Of a stretch of DNA of 64,000 nt, positions 1 through 8,913 are shown one piece after another. Below the pieces are notes generated by a model. That model was not told the DNA's origin. It ran no database searches and saw only the letters and a program-made list of their open reading frames with translations. The first letter of the stretch is position 1. The number at the start of each line of letters is the position of its first letter. The DNA is from JAVJQS01 sp040218815 (GTDB taxonomy: Bacteria > Bacteroidota > Bacteroidia > Flavobacteriales_E > Vicingaceae), in NCBI GenBank assembly GCA_040218815.1, contig JAVJQS010000004.1, forward strand, positions 248,001 through 312,000, written 5' to 3'. A program made the position numbers and the translations under genes.

Positions 1-129
1 TAGCTCCTCTGTTTTCTCAGGACTTGTATCGGAAATCATAAGGTTTGACTTACTTAAAAATTCTGATTTTACAAGCGCCTTAGCATAAGCTAAACCCATA
101 TTTCCTGCACCTATTACTAGTACTTTCAT
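1..129 (-). CDS. proC: Pyrroline-5-carboxylate reductase-like protein, N-terminal part (cut by window edge)
   Basis: Only the first 43 codons lie in the window; the gene continues beyond position 1. The translation begins MKVLVIGAGNMGLAYAKAL, a Rossmann NAD(P)H-binding fold with GAGNMG at residues 7-12. This is the usual N-terminus of P5C reductase, which makes proline from pyrroline-5-carboxylate in the cytoplasm. The start ATG is at 127-129 on the reverse strand. Other members of the NADP-oxidoreductase superfamily share this opening, so the name rests on a short fragment. Confidence 0.7.
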   Translation of the reverse strand, partial: MKVLVIGAGNMGLAYAKALVKSEFLSKSNLMISDTSPEKTEEL

Positions 130-408
130 GCTTTTTATTTAATTTTTCTAACTAATTAATTTCACAATATGCAAACTTGATGCAGGAGTGGTGTATGAGA
201 ATAAAAAGTTGTGAATATTCAATAATTTTTTTAGCGTAAGCTGTAAGTTTATTTATATCAGCTACTTATGACTTAGTCGTATTTACTGAAATTAGCTGAC
301 AAGGTATTTTTTATTGCGACAAATCGGCACATATGTAGAGAATTTTACACTATGCATAAGAGAAGTTGTCAGAAGTTAGACCGGTTGTAGAGTTCTTTAA
401 GATTGAAA

Positions 409-945
409 TTAATTAATCGATTCAATTGGTTTAGAATCGAGATTAATCTCATTTGTAATATTCTTGATACTTTTAAGTATAAAGACATTATTGGGAAGAG
501 TTATTTCTCCAGACTCCTTGGTTTGTAGTGTAACGAAGAATAGTCCAATAGTTATAACTTTACCTTCAATTCCATAATCCTTCCCTTCTAAAATTATTAT
601 AGTATCGTTTATTTTCACAGGATGATTGAAGAAAATGATAATGCTCGATGTGATATTTGAAAGTAAAGACCATTGGGCGAAAAAAGCTACTCCAACAACT
701 GTTAGCACAGAACCAATGAAAACAGCTAAGTCAGCTTGATTAACTCCCCAAATTAATGAGATGAAGATAATGCATACTAAGGTTAAAATTAGATTTAAAA
801 CATTTCTAATAATAATACCTCGTGATTCTTGAATAAGCTTTTCAGAAAGTGTCTTTTGTACTACTTTAGAAGCAATTCCTTTAATAATTAAATAAATAAT
901 AATTATTATAATTGTTTCAATAATCCTAATGTAGAGTATATTCAT
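409..945 (-). CDS. Small MscS-family mechanosensitive channel
   Basis: This 178-residue inner-membrane protein has three hydrophobic segments (about residues 7-23, 46-64 and 70-92). The third runs into the MscS pore/beta-domain signature (AFFAQWSLLSNITSSIIIFF, about residues 87-106), followed by a beta domain with the typical HPVKINDTI stretch. The family releases solutes on osmotic downshock. The protein stops right after the beta domain, so it lacks the large C-terminal alpha/beta vestibule of E. coli MscS (286 residues). It is a minimal version and stands alone, with about 200-280 bp of empty sequence on either side. Confidence 0.85.
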   Translation of the reverse strand: MNILYIRIIETIIIIIIYLIIKGIASKVVQKTLSEKLIQESRGIIIRNVLNLILTLVCIIFISLIWGVNQADLAVFIGSVLTVVGVAFFAQWSLLSNITSSIIIFFNHPVKINDTIIILEGKDYGIEGKVITIGLFFVTLQTKESGEITLPNNVFILKSIKNITNEINLDSKPIESIN

Positions 946-1148
946 TTGAAGTTAGACTATAGTAGTATCCGATTTAAATTAAATATATTTAGATAAAAAT
1001 GGTCTAAATCCATTTTGTTAGCTTTTAGTTTAAGAATAATAGCCGATTTCGTGAGTTAATTCCTTTTCAGTCGTGAGAAAGTTGAAGTGATCCAATTCTA
1101 ATGGGAAAACTATCATTTCGGTAATTATTTTTATACATTTTATATGCA

Positions 1149-1856
1149 TTAATTTTTATTTTTGGCTAGAACCAACAATGAGTATCCACCTAATAATTTT
1201 ACCGCAAAATCCTTATTAATTCCAAACATTAATTTTCTAGGAATTGCAGCAATCTTAGTTTTCAGTTTTTTATTTGGCAATTCTAACATGCCCGCAGTAT
1301 AAAAAGAATCTAAAACTTCATACCCACAATCAACTAGTGTTGCTAGGGCTGTATTCTTCGTAAAATAATGTAAATGATTGACTGATTTTCGTGTTTTTAT
1401 TGGCACATTTCTTAAAACTCCCAATACATCGATGTCTAGCGGAATATGAAAAATTGTGTATTCTGATTTATTAATACAAGCCTTTAGAAATCCTAAATAA
1501 TCGTCAACATGTTCAAAAACATCGATCATAAGTAATAAATCGTGTTTATGATCTGTTTCTAAAAAGTTCTCGTGTTTAAAGTGTAACCTTTCGTTTTCTC
1601 TCTCTTTAGCAAGAGAAATAGCATCCTGTGAAATATCATATCCAATAAAATTTACGTCATTGGGCATAACTTCATAAAGTTGATTCAATATTTCTCCTAC
1701 ACCACAACCTACTTCTATAATCGATTTTGGTTCTAATGAGTTTCTTGTTAACATTTTTAGAATTTGCTTTGCCTTCCATGGGGAATCCTCAACATGCCAA
1801 GTAGGGTTGGATTGTAAATATTTACTATTCTCTTCAACATAAATCTTTTCGGTCAT
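1149..1856 (-). CDS. Class I SAM-dependent methyltransferase
   Basis: This 235-residue soluble protein has a class I methyltransferase core: motif I IIEVGCGVGEIL (about residues 46-57) binds SAM, an acidic residue follows the second strand (FIGYDISQDA), and LLLMIDVFEHVDDYL lies at the post-II/III strand. This is the Methyltransf_11/23 pattern found in many enzymes of unknown substrate. It sits near a polysaccharide cluster, so a role in modifying a sugar or lipid-linked intermediate is possible, but this is inference. ATG at 1856 is the first start in frame. Confidence 0.8.
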   Translation of the reverse strand: MTEKIYVEENSKYLQSNPTWHVEDSPWKAKQILKMLTRNSLEPKSIIEVGCGVGEILNQLYEVMPNDVNFIGYDISQDAISLAKERENERLHFKHENFLETDHKHDLLLMIDVFEHVDDYLGFLKACINKSEYTIFHIPLDIDVLGVLRNVPIKTRKSVNHLHYFTKNTALATLVDCGYEVLDSFYTAGMLELPNKKLKTKIAAIPRKLMFGINKDFAVKLLGGYSLLVLAKNKN

Positions 1857-2202
1857 AAGTATTGATTTTTTTACAACAGCACACTACTAAATAGCACTTA
1901 GAAATTTTGCCCTCATAATATTTTTCAAACTTATTGAAAAGTATCCTAAATTAGGGACTAGATAGATAAACAAAGTTTTTGTGAAGTTGATTTTACCAAT
2001 TTTATGATGAATATAAAAGCAATAACTTACTCTAGTTTAAAGCTGCATTTCAGCAGTTTTAATCAATTTGTGGAGTCGGAGGGATTACCTTCGGTGATCC
2101 CAGAGTTGGATCATTGTACCCAAACTAAAGCTTATTCTCATTTCATTCGAATTGGAGCTTTTTTATTTCTTCCTCTCTTGAGTAAACTCAGCTCGTTGAA
2201 AC

Positions 2203-2234
2203 AAAAAAAAGCTCAACACTAACGTGTTAAGCTT
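2203..2234 (-). terminator. Second, duplicated tmRNA-type terminator
   Basis: Read on the minus strand, an 11-bp stem (2224-2234 with 2209-2219, loop of 4) precedes a T8 run at 2203-2210. It is the unit A copy of the terminator directly downstream of ssrA, so the transcript meets two similar terminators about 173 bp apart. Confidence 0.6.
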
Positions 2235-2375
2235 TAGGTTTGTGGAGCCGGAGGGATTACCTGGCGGTTTTCCCAGAGTAGGATCATTGTACCCAAACTA
2301 AAGCTTATTCTCATTTCATTCGAATTTGAGCTTTTTTTATTTCTTCCTCTCTTGAATAAACTCAGCTCGTTGAAA

Positions 2376-2407
2376 CAAAAAAAGCTCAACACTATCGTGT
2401 TAAGCTT
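2376..2407 (-). terminator. ssrA: Rho-independent terminator of the tmRNA gene
   Basis: On the minus strand AAGCTTAACAC pairs with GTGTTGAGCTT around a 4-nt loop (2382-2407), followed by a T run. The single mismatch seen on the plus strand becomes a U-G wobble in minus-strand RNA, which supports the orientation. It lies just 9 nt beyond the tmRNA 3' end. Confidence 0.8.
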
Positions 2408-2415
2408 TAGATTTG

Positions 2416-2808
2416 TGGAGCCGGAGGGATTCGAACCCTCGTCCAAACAAGGAATTAATAAGCTTTCTACAAACTTAGTTAACTATTGATTTTCGAAACT
2501 AGGCCGGAAGTTAACATCCTACCTAACTCTTATCCTTTTTAGTTTCGCCAAATAACCAAGGCCTTTATTTGACTAACTCAACATTTCGATTCCTCTGATC
2601 CGGGCGTTATTGAGTGGAACCCCCGGGAGAAATGCTTGTTCCAACCTATTGGTTGAAATTAGTTGTAACCTCTATCGAGTGTTACGCCGCAAGCGCATAA
2701 TTATTCTCGCCGTTTAGCGAAGTTTAGTGTTGAGATTTACGAGCCACTCACTCAATGCTCGGTCTGCTTACTTATCGATTCATCTTGCTGTCGAAACCGG
2801 TCGGCCCC
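2416..2808 (-). ncRNA. ssrA: Transfer-messenger RNA (tmRNA)
   Basis: This is the 393-nt RNA of trans-translation, which rescues stalled ribosomes and tags the product for proteolysis. The 5' end (GGGGCCG, complement of 2802-2808) pairs with CGGCTCC at the 3' end (complement of 2417-2423) to form the 7-bp acceptor stem. The T-arm is GAGGG-TTCGAAT-CCCTC. The terminal CCA is not encoded: after the discriminator A (2416) the genome reads CAA, so CCA must be added enzymatically. The tag reading frame is at 2682-2711. The gene is followed by tandem repeats containing its own 3' end. Confidence 0.95.
2682..2711 (-). other. ssrA: tmRNA proteolysis-tag reading frame (GENNYALAA)
   Basis: On the minus strand GGC GAG AAT AAT TAT GCG CTT GCG GCG TAA encodes GENNYALAA and stop. 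The resume codon is glycine (GGC), as is usual in Bacteroidota tags, and the ALAA end is the classical ClpXP recognition signal. Confidence 0.9.
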
Positions 2809-2849
2809 ATTTTAAAAGCAAAGTTAACCATTGCTTTAGTCCTAAGAAA

Positions 2850-4199
2850 TTAAATCTTCTTAAAGTTGAAAATAGATATAAAGGTTTTAAATACCATCTT
2901 AATATCTAAAAAAATAGTCCAGTTGTTTACATAAAAGCGATCAAAACGAACCCTATTTTGAAGTAAATAAAAATCATCAATTTCACCTCTATACCCTTTT
3001 ATCTGCGCTAAACCTGTAATACCAGGCTTTATGGAATGCCTCTCCATAAAATTACCAACTAGCTCACTGTATTTTTCAGTGTGTTTTATCATGTGAGGAC
3101 GAGGACCAACAATGCTCATATCACCTTTTAGCACATTTATGAATTGAGGTAGCTCGTCTAAACTAGTATTTCTTAAGAAGTTTCCAACTTTAGTAATCCT
3201 TGGATCGCCTTTTGTTGCTTGACGGGAATCGGCTTCCTTATTGACATACATGCTCCTAAATTTATAACAATAAAACTCATTGTTATTTAGCCCACTTCTT
3301 TTTTGTTTGAAAAAAATTGGTCCTCTTGAATTCAACTTCACTGCAAGTGCAATAATTGGAAATAACCAGCTAAAAATAAATAAGATAGCTATTGAGCTTA
3401 CTACAATATCAAAAGTGCGTTTTACGAGTGCTTTATATGGGTCATCCAATGGAGTAGCGGCCATATATAAAACGGTTGTTTGGCTGAGCTGTTTTACATT
3501 TATTTTTTTAGATCCTAACTTATTCCAATCGAATACTAGTCGTAAACGAATGAAATTATTTTCACAATAAGTGCTTATTGATTCAATTGTTTCTTCCGTA
3601 TAGCTTGATACTGGTATAAATAATTCGAAAATGTTATGCTCCTTAGCAATGGTATTAAGGCGTTCAATTAAATTCTTAATATTAAAAACCTTGATAACTT
3701 TAATATATTTCGTTGCGATATTATTGTCGAGGTATTCTTCAATTTCATCTACTACATCTCTTTTGCCTGCTGCAACTATGCAAGTCTTTTTTCCTTTTCG
3801 CTTCAGGTACTTTCTATAAAATTGAAAGACAATAAAACGACTAATTAAAACAAAAACTGCGAAGATTGCATGAGCAGTATAAATACTTACCGGCTTTGTA
3901 ACTGCTATGACTAAATCGTTGAATGCAAAAATTAGAGAAAACTGAATTAAAAAAGCAAAAAGTACTCCTAAAAAATACCTGTTTTTACTTGAAAATGCAT
4001 TTAAATTATAGATGCTTTGAAATGATGCTATTAGTAGCCAAAGAATATTTAAAAAAATGAGAATAGCCAAAATGCCCAATTGGAACTGGAGCGATGGAAA
4101 AACACCTATAAATATGCTTACAATAAAACTAATGTTTAAGGCAGCTAAGTCTGCTATACGGTAGTATTGACCTAATAAAAACTGATAATTTTTATACAC
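2850..4199 (-). CDS. Exopolysaccharide polyprenyl phosphosugar transferase (WcaJ/WbaP-like)
   Basis: This 449-residue inner-membrane enzyme is predicted to start repeat-unit synthesis by moving a sugar-1-phosphate to undecaprenyl phosphate. The N-terminal half has four to five membrane segments and a CoA-binding-like/Rossmann region (KKTCIVAAGKRDVVDEIEEY). The C-terminal half is the bacterial sugar transferase domain with its re-entrant membrane helix, FFKQKRSGLNNNEFYCYKFRSM, DELPQFINVLKGDMSIVGPRP and HSIKPGITGLAQIKGYRG. It lies about 40 bp downstream of ssrA on the same strand and opens the polysaccharide cluster. Confidence 0.92.
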   Translation of the reverse strand: MYKNYQFLLGQYYRIADLAALNISFIVSIFIGVFPSLQFQLGILAILIFLNILWLLIASFQSIYNLNAFSSKNRYFLGVLFAFLIQFSLIFAFNDLVIAVTKPVSIYTAHAIFAVFVLISRFIVFQFYRKYLKRKGKKTCIVAAGKRDVVDEIEEYLDNNIATKYIKVIKVFNIKNLIERLNTIAKEHNIFELFIPVSSYTEETIESISTYCENNFIRLRLVFDWNKLGSKKINVKQLSQTTVLYMAATPLDDPYKALVKRTFDIVVSSIAILFIFSWLFPIIALAVKLNSRGPIFFKQKRSGLNNNEFYCYKFRSMYVNKEADSRQATKGDPRITKVGNFLRNTSLDELPQFINVLKGDMSIVGPRPHMIKHTEKYSELVGNFMERHSIKPGITGLAQIKGYRGEIDDFYLLQNRVRFDRFYVNNWTIFLDIKMVFKTFISIFNFKKI

Positions 4200-4368
4200 A
4201 ATTTGGTTTTAGTAAAGACAAAATTAGCTAGAATATTGCCGACAAATACGATTAGACATACTAAATAAAATAACTTACAATTGCCTGTTGCCAAGTTTTT
4301 AGTCTAATCTATTTCTCTTTCAATTATCAGACGAATTTAATTCAAAAAAGTTGAGTCTATTGAAGATT

Positions 4369-5118
4369 TTATTTTTTTCTTTTAATCAGTTGCCTCGTTA
4401 ACAGAAAAAGAAATTTTGAGTTGGTATAAAAATAGCGCTTGAAAAGTCGTTTAGGGTCCTGAGTTAGGCGGTAAAACCATTCTAAACTATTATTCCTTAT
4501 CCATTTAGGAGCTCTTTTCTGTTCTTCACCAAAAACTGGAAAAGCTCCACCAACACCTAATAGTACTGCATTTATTTTTTTTGAATGTTTGGCCATCCAC
4601 TTTTCTTGTTTAGGGCAACCCAATGCAACAAAAACTAAGTTTGCTCCTGAATTATTTATCTGACTGATATCATTTAATTCTTCTTGTTCAGTAGGTTTCC
4701 TAAATGGAGGAGAAACAGCACCTACAAGTTTTACTGCTGGATAGTTAGTTGATATTTTAGCTTTTATTTTTGATAACACTTCCTCGGTAGATCCATAAAG
4801 GAAAACAGAAAGCTTTTCCTTGTTTGATGCTGCTATTAGGTCGGGTAGCATATCCATTCCTGCAATCCGATCAATTTTTTTACCATACAGCTTTTGAACC
4901 CCTTTCGCTAATGGCATGCCATCAGCACATACCATATCAGCTGCATTTACCACATCTGCAAATTCAGGATGGTCAACTGCCTCAATGGTCATATGCACAT
5001 TAGCAAAACAAACGTATGCACTTTTATGCTGCTTTCCCCAGTTCAGAATGGTTTCTAATGCTTCTTGGTAGGGGTAAGCATGTAAATTCAAGCGTAATAT
5101 GTTAAAACGATGATTCAA
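4369..5118 (-). CDS. WecG/TagA/CpsF family glycosyltransferase (GT26)
   Basis: This 249-residue protein matches the WecG/TagA family throughout. Family landmarks visible are AYVCFANVHMTIEA, VCADGMPLAKGVQKLYG, RIAGMDMLPDLI, VFLYGS, and LVFVALGCPKQEKWMAKH followed by GVGGAFPVFGEEQKRAPKWI near the C-terminus. Members add ManNAc-type sugars to undecaprenyl-diphosphate-linked acceptors at the inner membrane. It shares strand and context with the initiating transferase (about 170 bp away), so it is likely to add the second sugar. Confidence 0.92.
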   Translation of the reverse strand: MNHRFNILRLNLHAYPYQEALETILNWGKQHKSAYVCFANVHMTIEAVDHPEFADVVNAADMVCADGMPLAKGVQKLYGKKIDRIAGMDMLPDLIAASNKEKLSVFLYGSTEEVLSKIKAKISTNYPAVKLVGAVSPPFRKPTEQEELNDISQINNSGANLVFVALGCPKQEKWMAKHSKKINAVLLGVGGAFPVFGEEQKRAPKWIRNNSLEWFYRLTQDPKRLFKRYFYTNSKFLFLLTRQLIKRKK

Positions 5119-5261
5119 TATATCTAAAAATAAAAATTAGCAGGCAAAGGTATGAAAAGTCAGTACCTCAATTATACTGTGATATATCAATGATGACTAT
5201 TACTTCATAACCATATTAATTATGTTAATTTTGACCACCAATATTTTCGAAATTACTAAGC

Positions 5262-6272
5262 ATGAAAACAAATATTCCCGAAGAAGAATCCCTAACTACT
5301 GTTATAAGGGATATTCAACATTTGATACAAACTTTTATGAAATGGGTACTTAATATTCTAAAAAAAATAGGCGCAGTGATAGGCACCCTTTTTAGTTCTT
5401 GGAAGAAATTGGCCTTTTTTGGTCTAATTGGTGGAGCCCTTGGAGCATCAAGCTTGCTAATAATCCCTAGAGAATATGCTTCCGACTTGGTTGTAAGAAC
5501 CTATATAGATGCTAATGAGCAACTATTTACAGATATAGAATATATAAATACCCTCATACAGGCCGACAGATACGATGATGTTAAAAATCTACTGGGCTTG
5601 GATGTGGAGAAAATAAAAAAAATCAACTCCATTGAAATTACGTCAACCGCAACCATTACTGAACGATTAACTTATTTAGATGAAGTGTGGAGTGAATTAG
5701 ATTCAACCTTAAAGAAAAATTTAATCATTGATGATTTATTGAACGATGACCAATATTCATTTACAAACAAGTTTAAAATTTCAATTTATTCCAATAGTCC
5801 ATTTGCATTTGAAGGCTTTGAAACAAGTATTTTGAATTACCTAGAACGAGTTCCAGAACTAAATGAACTTTTAAATAGTAAATTAAGAATACTAAAAATT
5901 CAAAAGGACTTATATGAGTCTGAAATTGCTGATTTAGATAGTTTAAAGACCATCCTAAATAATGTGATGATTAAGCAGTCCGAACCTACCCAGAATAATG
6001 AAGTAACTATTAATATGGGGCAGTCGGGTGAAAATGCCTTTTTAAGTCCACTAGATATTTATACCCAAGTTAATATTTATACGCAAAGGATTGTAGAAAT
6101 TGAAGAGCAATTACCGCTGTTTGAGAGCTGTTATTTTGTTGTTTCCCACCTTAATGAAATTGGTCACAAGTCAGGAGTTGGTGGCTTACTTCGAGCAATT
6201 TATGGATCAATACTATTTGTATTAGTAGCCTCTATATTCGTGATTATAAAATCTTTTCGGATAAGTGAGTAG
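5262..6272 (+). CDS. Wzz-like polysaccharide chain-length/co-polymerase protein
   Basis: This 336-residue inner-membrane protein has one hydrophobic segment near the N-terminus (about residues 48-68, ending LLIIPREYAS, the family position), a long periplasmic region rich in helix, and a second segment at about residues 309-330. This two-helix topology is that of the Wzz/chain-length determinant family, which sets polymer length together with Wzy. There is no kinase domain. It is the first gene of a plus-strand group running to 10165. Confidence 0.75.
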   Translation: MKTNIPEEESLTTVIRDIQHLIQTFMKWVLNILKKIGAVIGTLFSSWKKLAFFGLIGGALGASSLLIIPREYASDLVVRTYIDANEQLFTDIEYINTLIQADRYDDVKNLLGLDVEKIKKINSIEITSTATITERLTYLDEVWSELDSTLKKNLIIDDLLNDDQYSFTNKFKISIYSNSPFAFEGFETSILNYLERVPELNELLNSKLRILKIQKDLYESEIADLDSLKTILNNVMIKQSEPTQNNEVTINMGQSGENAFLSPLDIYTQVNIYTQRIVEIEEQLPLFESCYFVVSHLNEIGHKSGVGGLLRAIYGSILFVLVASIFVIIKSFRISE

Positions 6273-6334
6273 CAGTCACCAAAGCAAAACTTACTAATTT
6301 GCTCATTAACTAGTTATCAATACAAGAAAGGCTT

Positions 6335-7639
6335 ATGGTAGAATATAGTAATGAAGGTATTGGTAAGTTGAAAAGCGTGCTTAAACTGTCCTTTATCTAC
6401 AAAGGACTTAATATAATGCTGTCGTTTTTATTAGTTCGATTTACGATTCAGTATGCCGGCGATGAAATCTATGGACTTTGGGTTACCATTCTTGCTTTTC
6501 TTACTTGGTTTTCTGTTATTGAATCTGGTGTAAGCAATAGTTTTAGGAATAAGATTACCTCTTATTTTTCTGAAAAAAACTATGATAAAATCAAGCTTCA
6601 GATAGCTATGGCTTACAAGTCCCTCAGCATTATTTACATTGTCTTAGCCCTACTAATAGTTGCTGTTATTTATACTACTTCATTCCACACCTTATTTCAA
6701 TCAGATAATTTTATGAATTCAAGGGCTGCACTTGCAATTAGTGTAAGCATCTACTTTTTATATTTTATTTTTCACTACTTAAACAGTGTTTTTCTTGCTA
6801 TCCACAAAGCTGAAAAAACTTATCTATTTCTCCTTTTCCAAAATGCTGTTGTTTTGCTGGTGTTAATTTTACTCAATTACAGTTCAATAGAAGCAAGTCT
6901 CAATCTAATTTGCATCATTTACACCCTTGGTCCTTTAATTACATGGATACTTTTAAATGCAGTTTCATTTAAAAAAATATTGAATAAGCTACAACCTAGC
7001 TATCACCACTTTCAGCAAAGTGGGAATATTTTTGAGAAACTTAACCCATCCTTTTTTATACTTCAGCTGTTTACTTTATTGATTTATTCAACTGACAATA
7101 TTATTATTCTCAACTTTCTCAATGGATCAGAAGTCGCAAAATATAATGTTGCTTTTAAGTATTTTAATATTATTACTGTTCTTTTTAATTTAATATTAGT
7201 TCCATATTGGGCAATTTTTAGTGAAGCGTTTTATAAGAAGGATAAATCGTCAATTGTATACAGTATAAACCGACTGCTCAGAAACTGGGGAGCATTGTTA
7301 TTGGTTTCAATTTTGTTGGTTATCATCTCACCCTTTGCCTATTCGTTTTGGATTGGTAAAACAATGAATATATCCATTACCTTGTCAATTCTTATGGCAG
7401 TGTCAGCCATATTAACAAGCTGGTTTAATATTTTTGCCTACTACTTAAAAAGCAGCAATCAATTACGCCTCCAGACAAGACTGTTGATTTTTGCAGGAAT
7501 TTCAAATATTCCCTTATCAATCTTTTTAATTCAATTTTTTGAATCAGAGGGGGTTATTTTGGCAACGATACTATCCATTTTACCGCTTGTTTTTGCTTTG
7601 CCATGGCAATACAAAAAATCGATTAATAATCTCGTCTGA
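6335..7639 (+). CDS. Wzx-like polysaccharide flippase (MOP superfamily)
   Basis: This 434-residue multi-pass inner-membrane protein has about 12 predicted helices and the oligosaccharide-flippase pattern: RFTIQYAGDEIYGLWVTILAF near the N-terminus and SGVSNSFRNKI soon after. It should move lipid-linked repeat units across the inner membrane. It follows the Wzz-like gene by 62 bp, and its stop TGA overlaps the next ATG by one base, which indicates translational coupling. Confidence 0.85.
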   Translation: MVEYSNEGIGKLKSVLKLSFIYKGLNIMLSFLLVRFTIQYAGDEIYGLWVTILAFLTWFSVIESGVSNSFRNKITSYFSEKNYDKIKLQIAMAYKSLSIIYIVLALLIVAVIYTTSFHTLFQSDNFMNSRAALAISVSIYFLYFIFHYLNSVFLAIHKAEKTYLFLLFQNAVVLLVLILLNYSSIEASLNLICIIYTLGPLITWILLNAVSFKKILNKLQPSYHHFQQSGNIFEKLNPSFFILQLFTLLIYSTDNIIILNFLNGSEVAKYNVAFKYFNIITVLFNLILVPYWAIFSEAFYKKDKSSIVYSINRLLRNWGALLLVSILLVIISPFAYSFWIGKTMNISITLSILMAVSAILTSWFNIFAYYLKSSNQLRLQTRLLIFAGISNIPLSIFLIQFFESEGVILATILSILPLVFALPWQYKKSINNLV

Positions 7640-8913
7640 TGAGTTTAAAAAAGCCGAAGCATAAAACGCTGATAGTGCTGTTTTTGGAACTACTCAGCTT
7701 GTCTCCAGTTTTTATGATTTTAGGAAATGTTATTCCTCCATTTCCTATGAAAGTTCATTTTATAACATTTGGATTAACTTTTCTATTAGTTTGTTTATTT
7801 ATCATCCAGTATCAATCTAAGAAATGGATCTTATATATTGCTTTATTATATTTCTTTTTACAATTTTTTCTTTCAGGATTTTTCTTTAAAGACTTTGTAG
7901 ACTTTTTCTTTGGACCATTTGTCTTCCTTAGCTTAATTGATTTGCTATTTAACAACCGGGTGTCAAAGGCTACTTTGTGGAAATACCAAAAGCGCTTTTT
8001 TATTCTTATGTGGGCACCTATGATAATTAGTGTTTTGCAGTTTTTAGAGGTGTTTCCTTTAACTTTTTGGAATGCAACATATATAAACTACTCCATTGTA
8101 GAAGGTTTAAAAACACCGAGAGTGAATGGCTTTTTATACCATGGATCTGAGCTTTCTGTAGTCATTCTTTTTGTAGCAGTTAAACAGTTAATCAGTAAGC
8201 AGAAATATTTTTTTCCAACTTCACTTTTTATTTTATTAATTGCCTACAGCACTTATTATAAAGCTTTAACTGCTACGGTGTTATTAATGATTGTTTATTA
8301 TTACTCAATTATCAACCCGCTCAAGATTTTTAGTTGGACAAAAGGCTATTTTATAAAAGATAAATTACTTTACCAAACACTTTCATTGGCAACAATATTA
8401 AGCGTATTATTTCTTGTTTATAAAATTCAAATACAAGAGGTAAAAGAATTATTTGAACCTCAATTATTGACGGGTAGGGGAGCAATATGGAATGTTTATT
8501 TGCAAGCTATAAAAGACTTCTCACTAGCTGAATGGTTATTTGGTGCAGGTATAGGTTCTGAGCCTTTATTATTTAAACAATACGCTACCCCTGAATTGTA
8601 TTTTCCATTACATAGTGGTTCAAGTGGTAATTTAACTCCAGATGCACACAATGCACTACTTTCTGCCTTTCTAAACGCTGGTATAATAGGGGTTTTACTT
8701 TACATCTTTTTATTCAAATTGGTGCACTCTCAAATGAAACTACTAAAGGAAAAGTCTAAAGCAAGAGCCACTTATTTTCTCATTTTTATTTTTGCCATAA
8801 TTACTATTGGAATTACTATCCCTATCTTTAAAAATGCAATTTATTGGATTGCATTGAGTTTTATAGTTTATAACTGGTTTATACAAAAAAATATACCTAA
8901 AGATGAAGCTTAG
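7639..8913 (+). CDS. O-antigen polymerase/ligase-like membrane protein (first of two)
   Basis: This 424-residue protein has about 10-12 membrane segments. The central loop contains TGRGAIWNVYLQAIKDF, GAGIGSEPLLF and HSGSSGNLTPDAHNALLSAFLNAGIIG. The GRG/W, G-G and H-N arrangement in a periplasmic loop is that of the Wzy_C/O-antigen ligase superfamily. It likely polymerises or ligates repeat units. Sequence alone cannot separate polymerase from ligase. It overlaps both neighbours. Confidence 0.8.
   Translation: MSLKKPKHKTLIVLFLELLSLSPVFMILGNVIPPFPMKVHFITFGLTFLLVCLFIIQYQSKKWILYIALLYFFLQFFLSGFFFKDFVDFFFGPFVFLSLIDLLFNNRVSKATLWKYQKRFFILMWAPMIISVLQFLEVFPLTFWNATYINYSIVEGLKTPRVNGFLYHGSELSVVILFVAVKQLISKQKYFFPTSLFILLIAYSTYYKALTATVLLMIVYYYSIINPLKIFSWTKGYFIKDKLLYQTLSLATILSVLFLVYKIQIQEVKELFEPQLLTGRGAIWNVYLQAIKDFSLAEWLFGAGIGSEPLLFKQYATPELYFPLHSGSSGNLTPDAHNALLSAFLNAGIIGVLLYIFLFKLVHSQMKLLKEKSKARATYFLIFIFAIITIGITIPIFKNAIYWIALSFIVYNWFIQKNIPKDEA

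Larger units (their letters stand above)
2071..2415. repeat. Two tandem ~172-bp direct repeats carrying fragments of the tmRNA 3' end
   Basis: Unit A (2071-2242) and unit B (2243-2415) are nearly identical. Each begins on the plus strand with TGGAGYCGGAGGGATT, the complement of the last 16 nt of the adjacent tmRNA (2416-2431), then diverges from the true T-arm, and each ends with a terminator hairpin. The divergent part after GGGATT still forms a GGG...CCC stem-loop in both copies, although the bases differ. Short open frames here (for example 2004-2222 and 2234-2446) simply read through the repeats and are not convincing genes. Confidence 0.85.

Noticed and set aside
2004..2446. Short open frames on both strands through the repeat region downstream of ssrA (for example 2004-2222 plus, 2234-2446 minus)
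   Set aside because: They translate the tandem repeat and tmRNA sequence, have no recognisable protein features and differ with each repeat copy.
2727..2909. 60-codon frame overlapping the 5' half of the tmRNA
   Set aside because: It lies antisense to ssrA, which fully explains the sequence.
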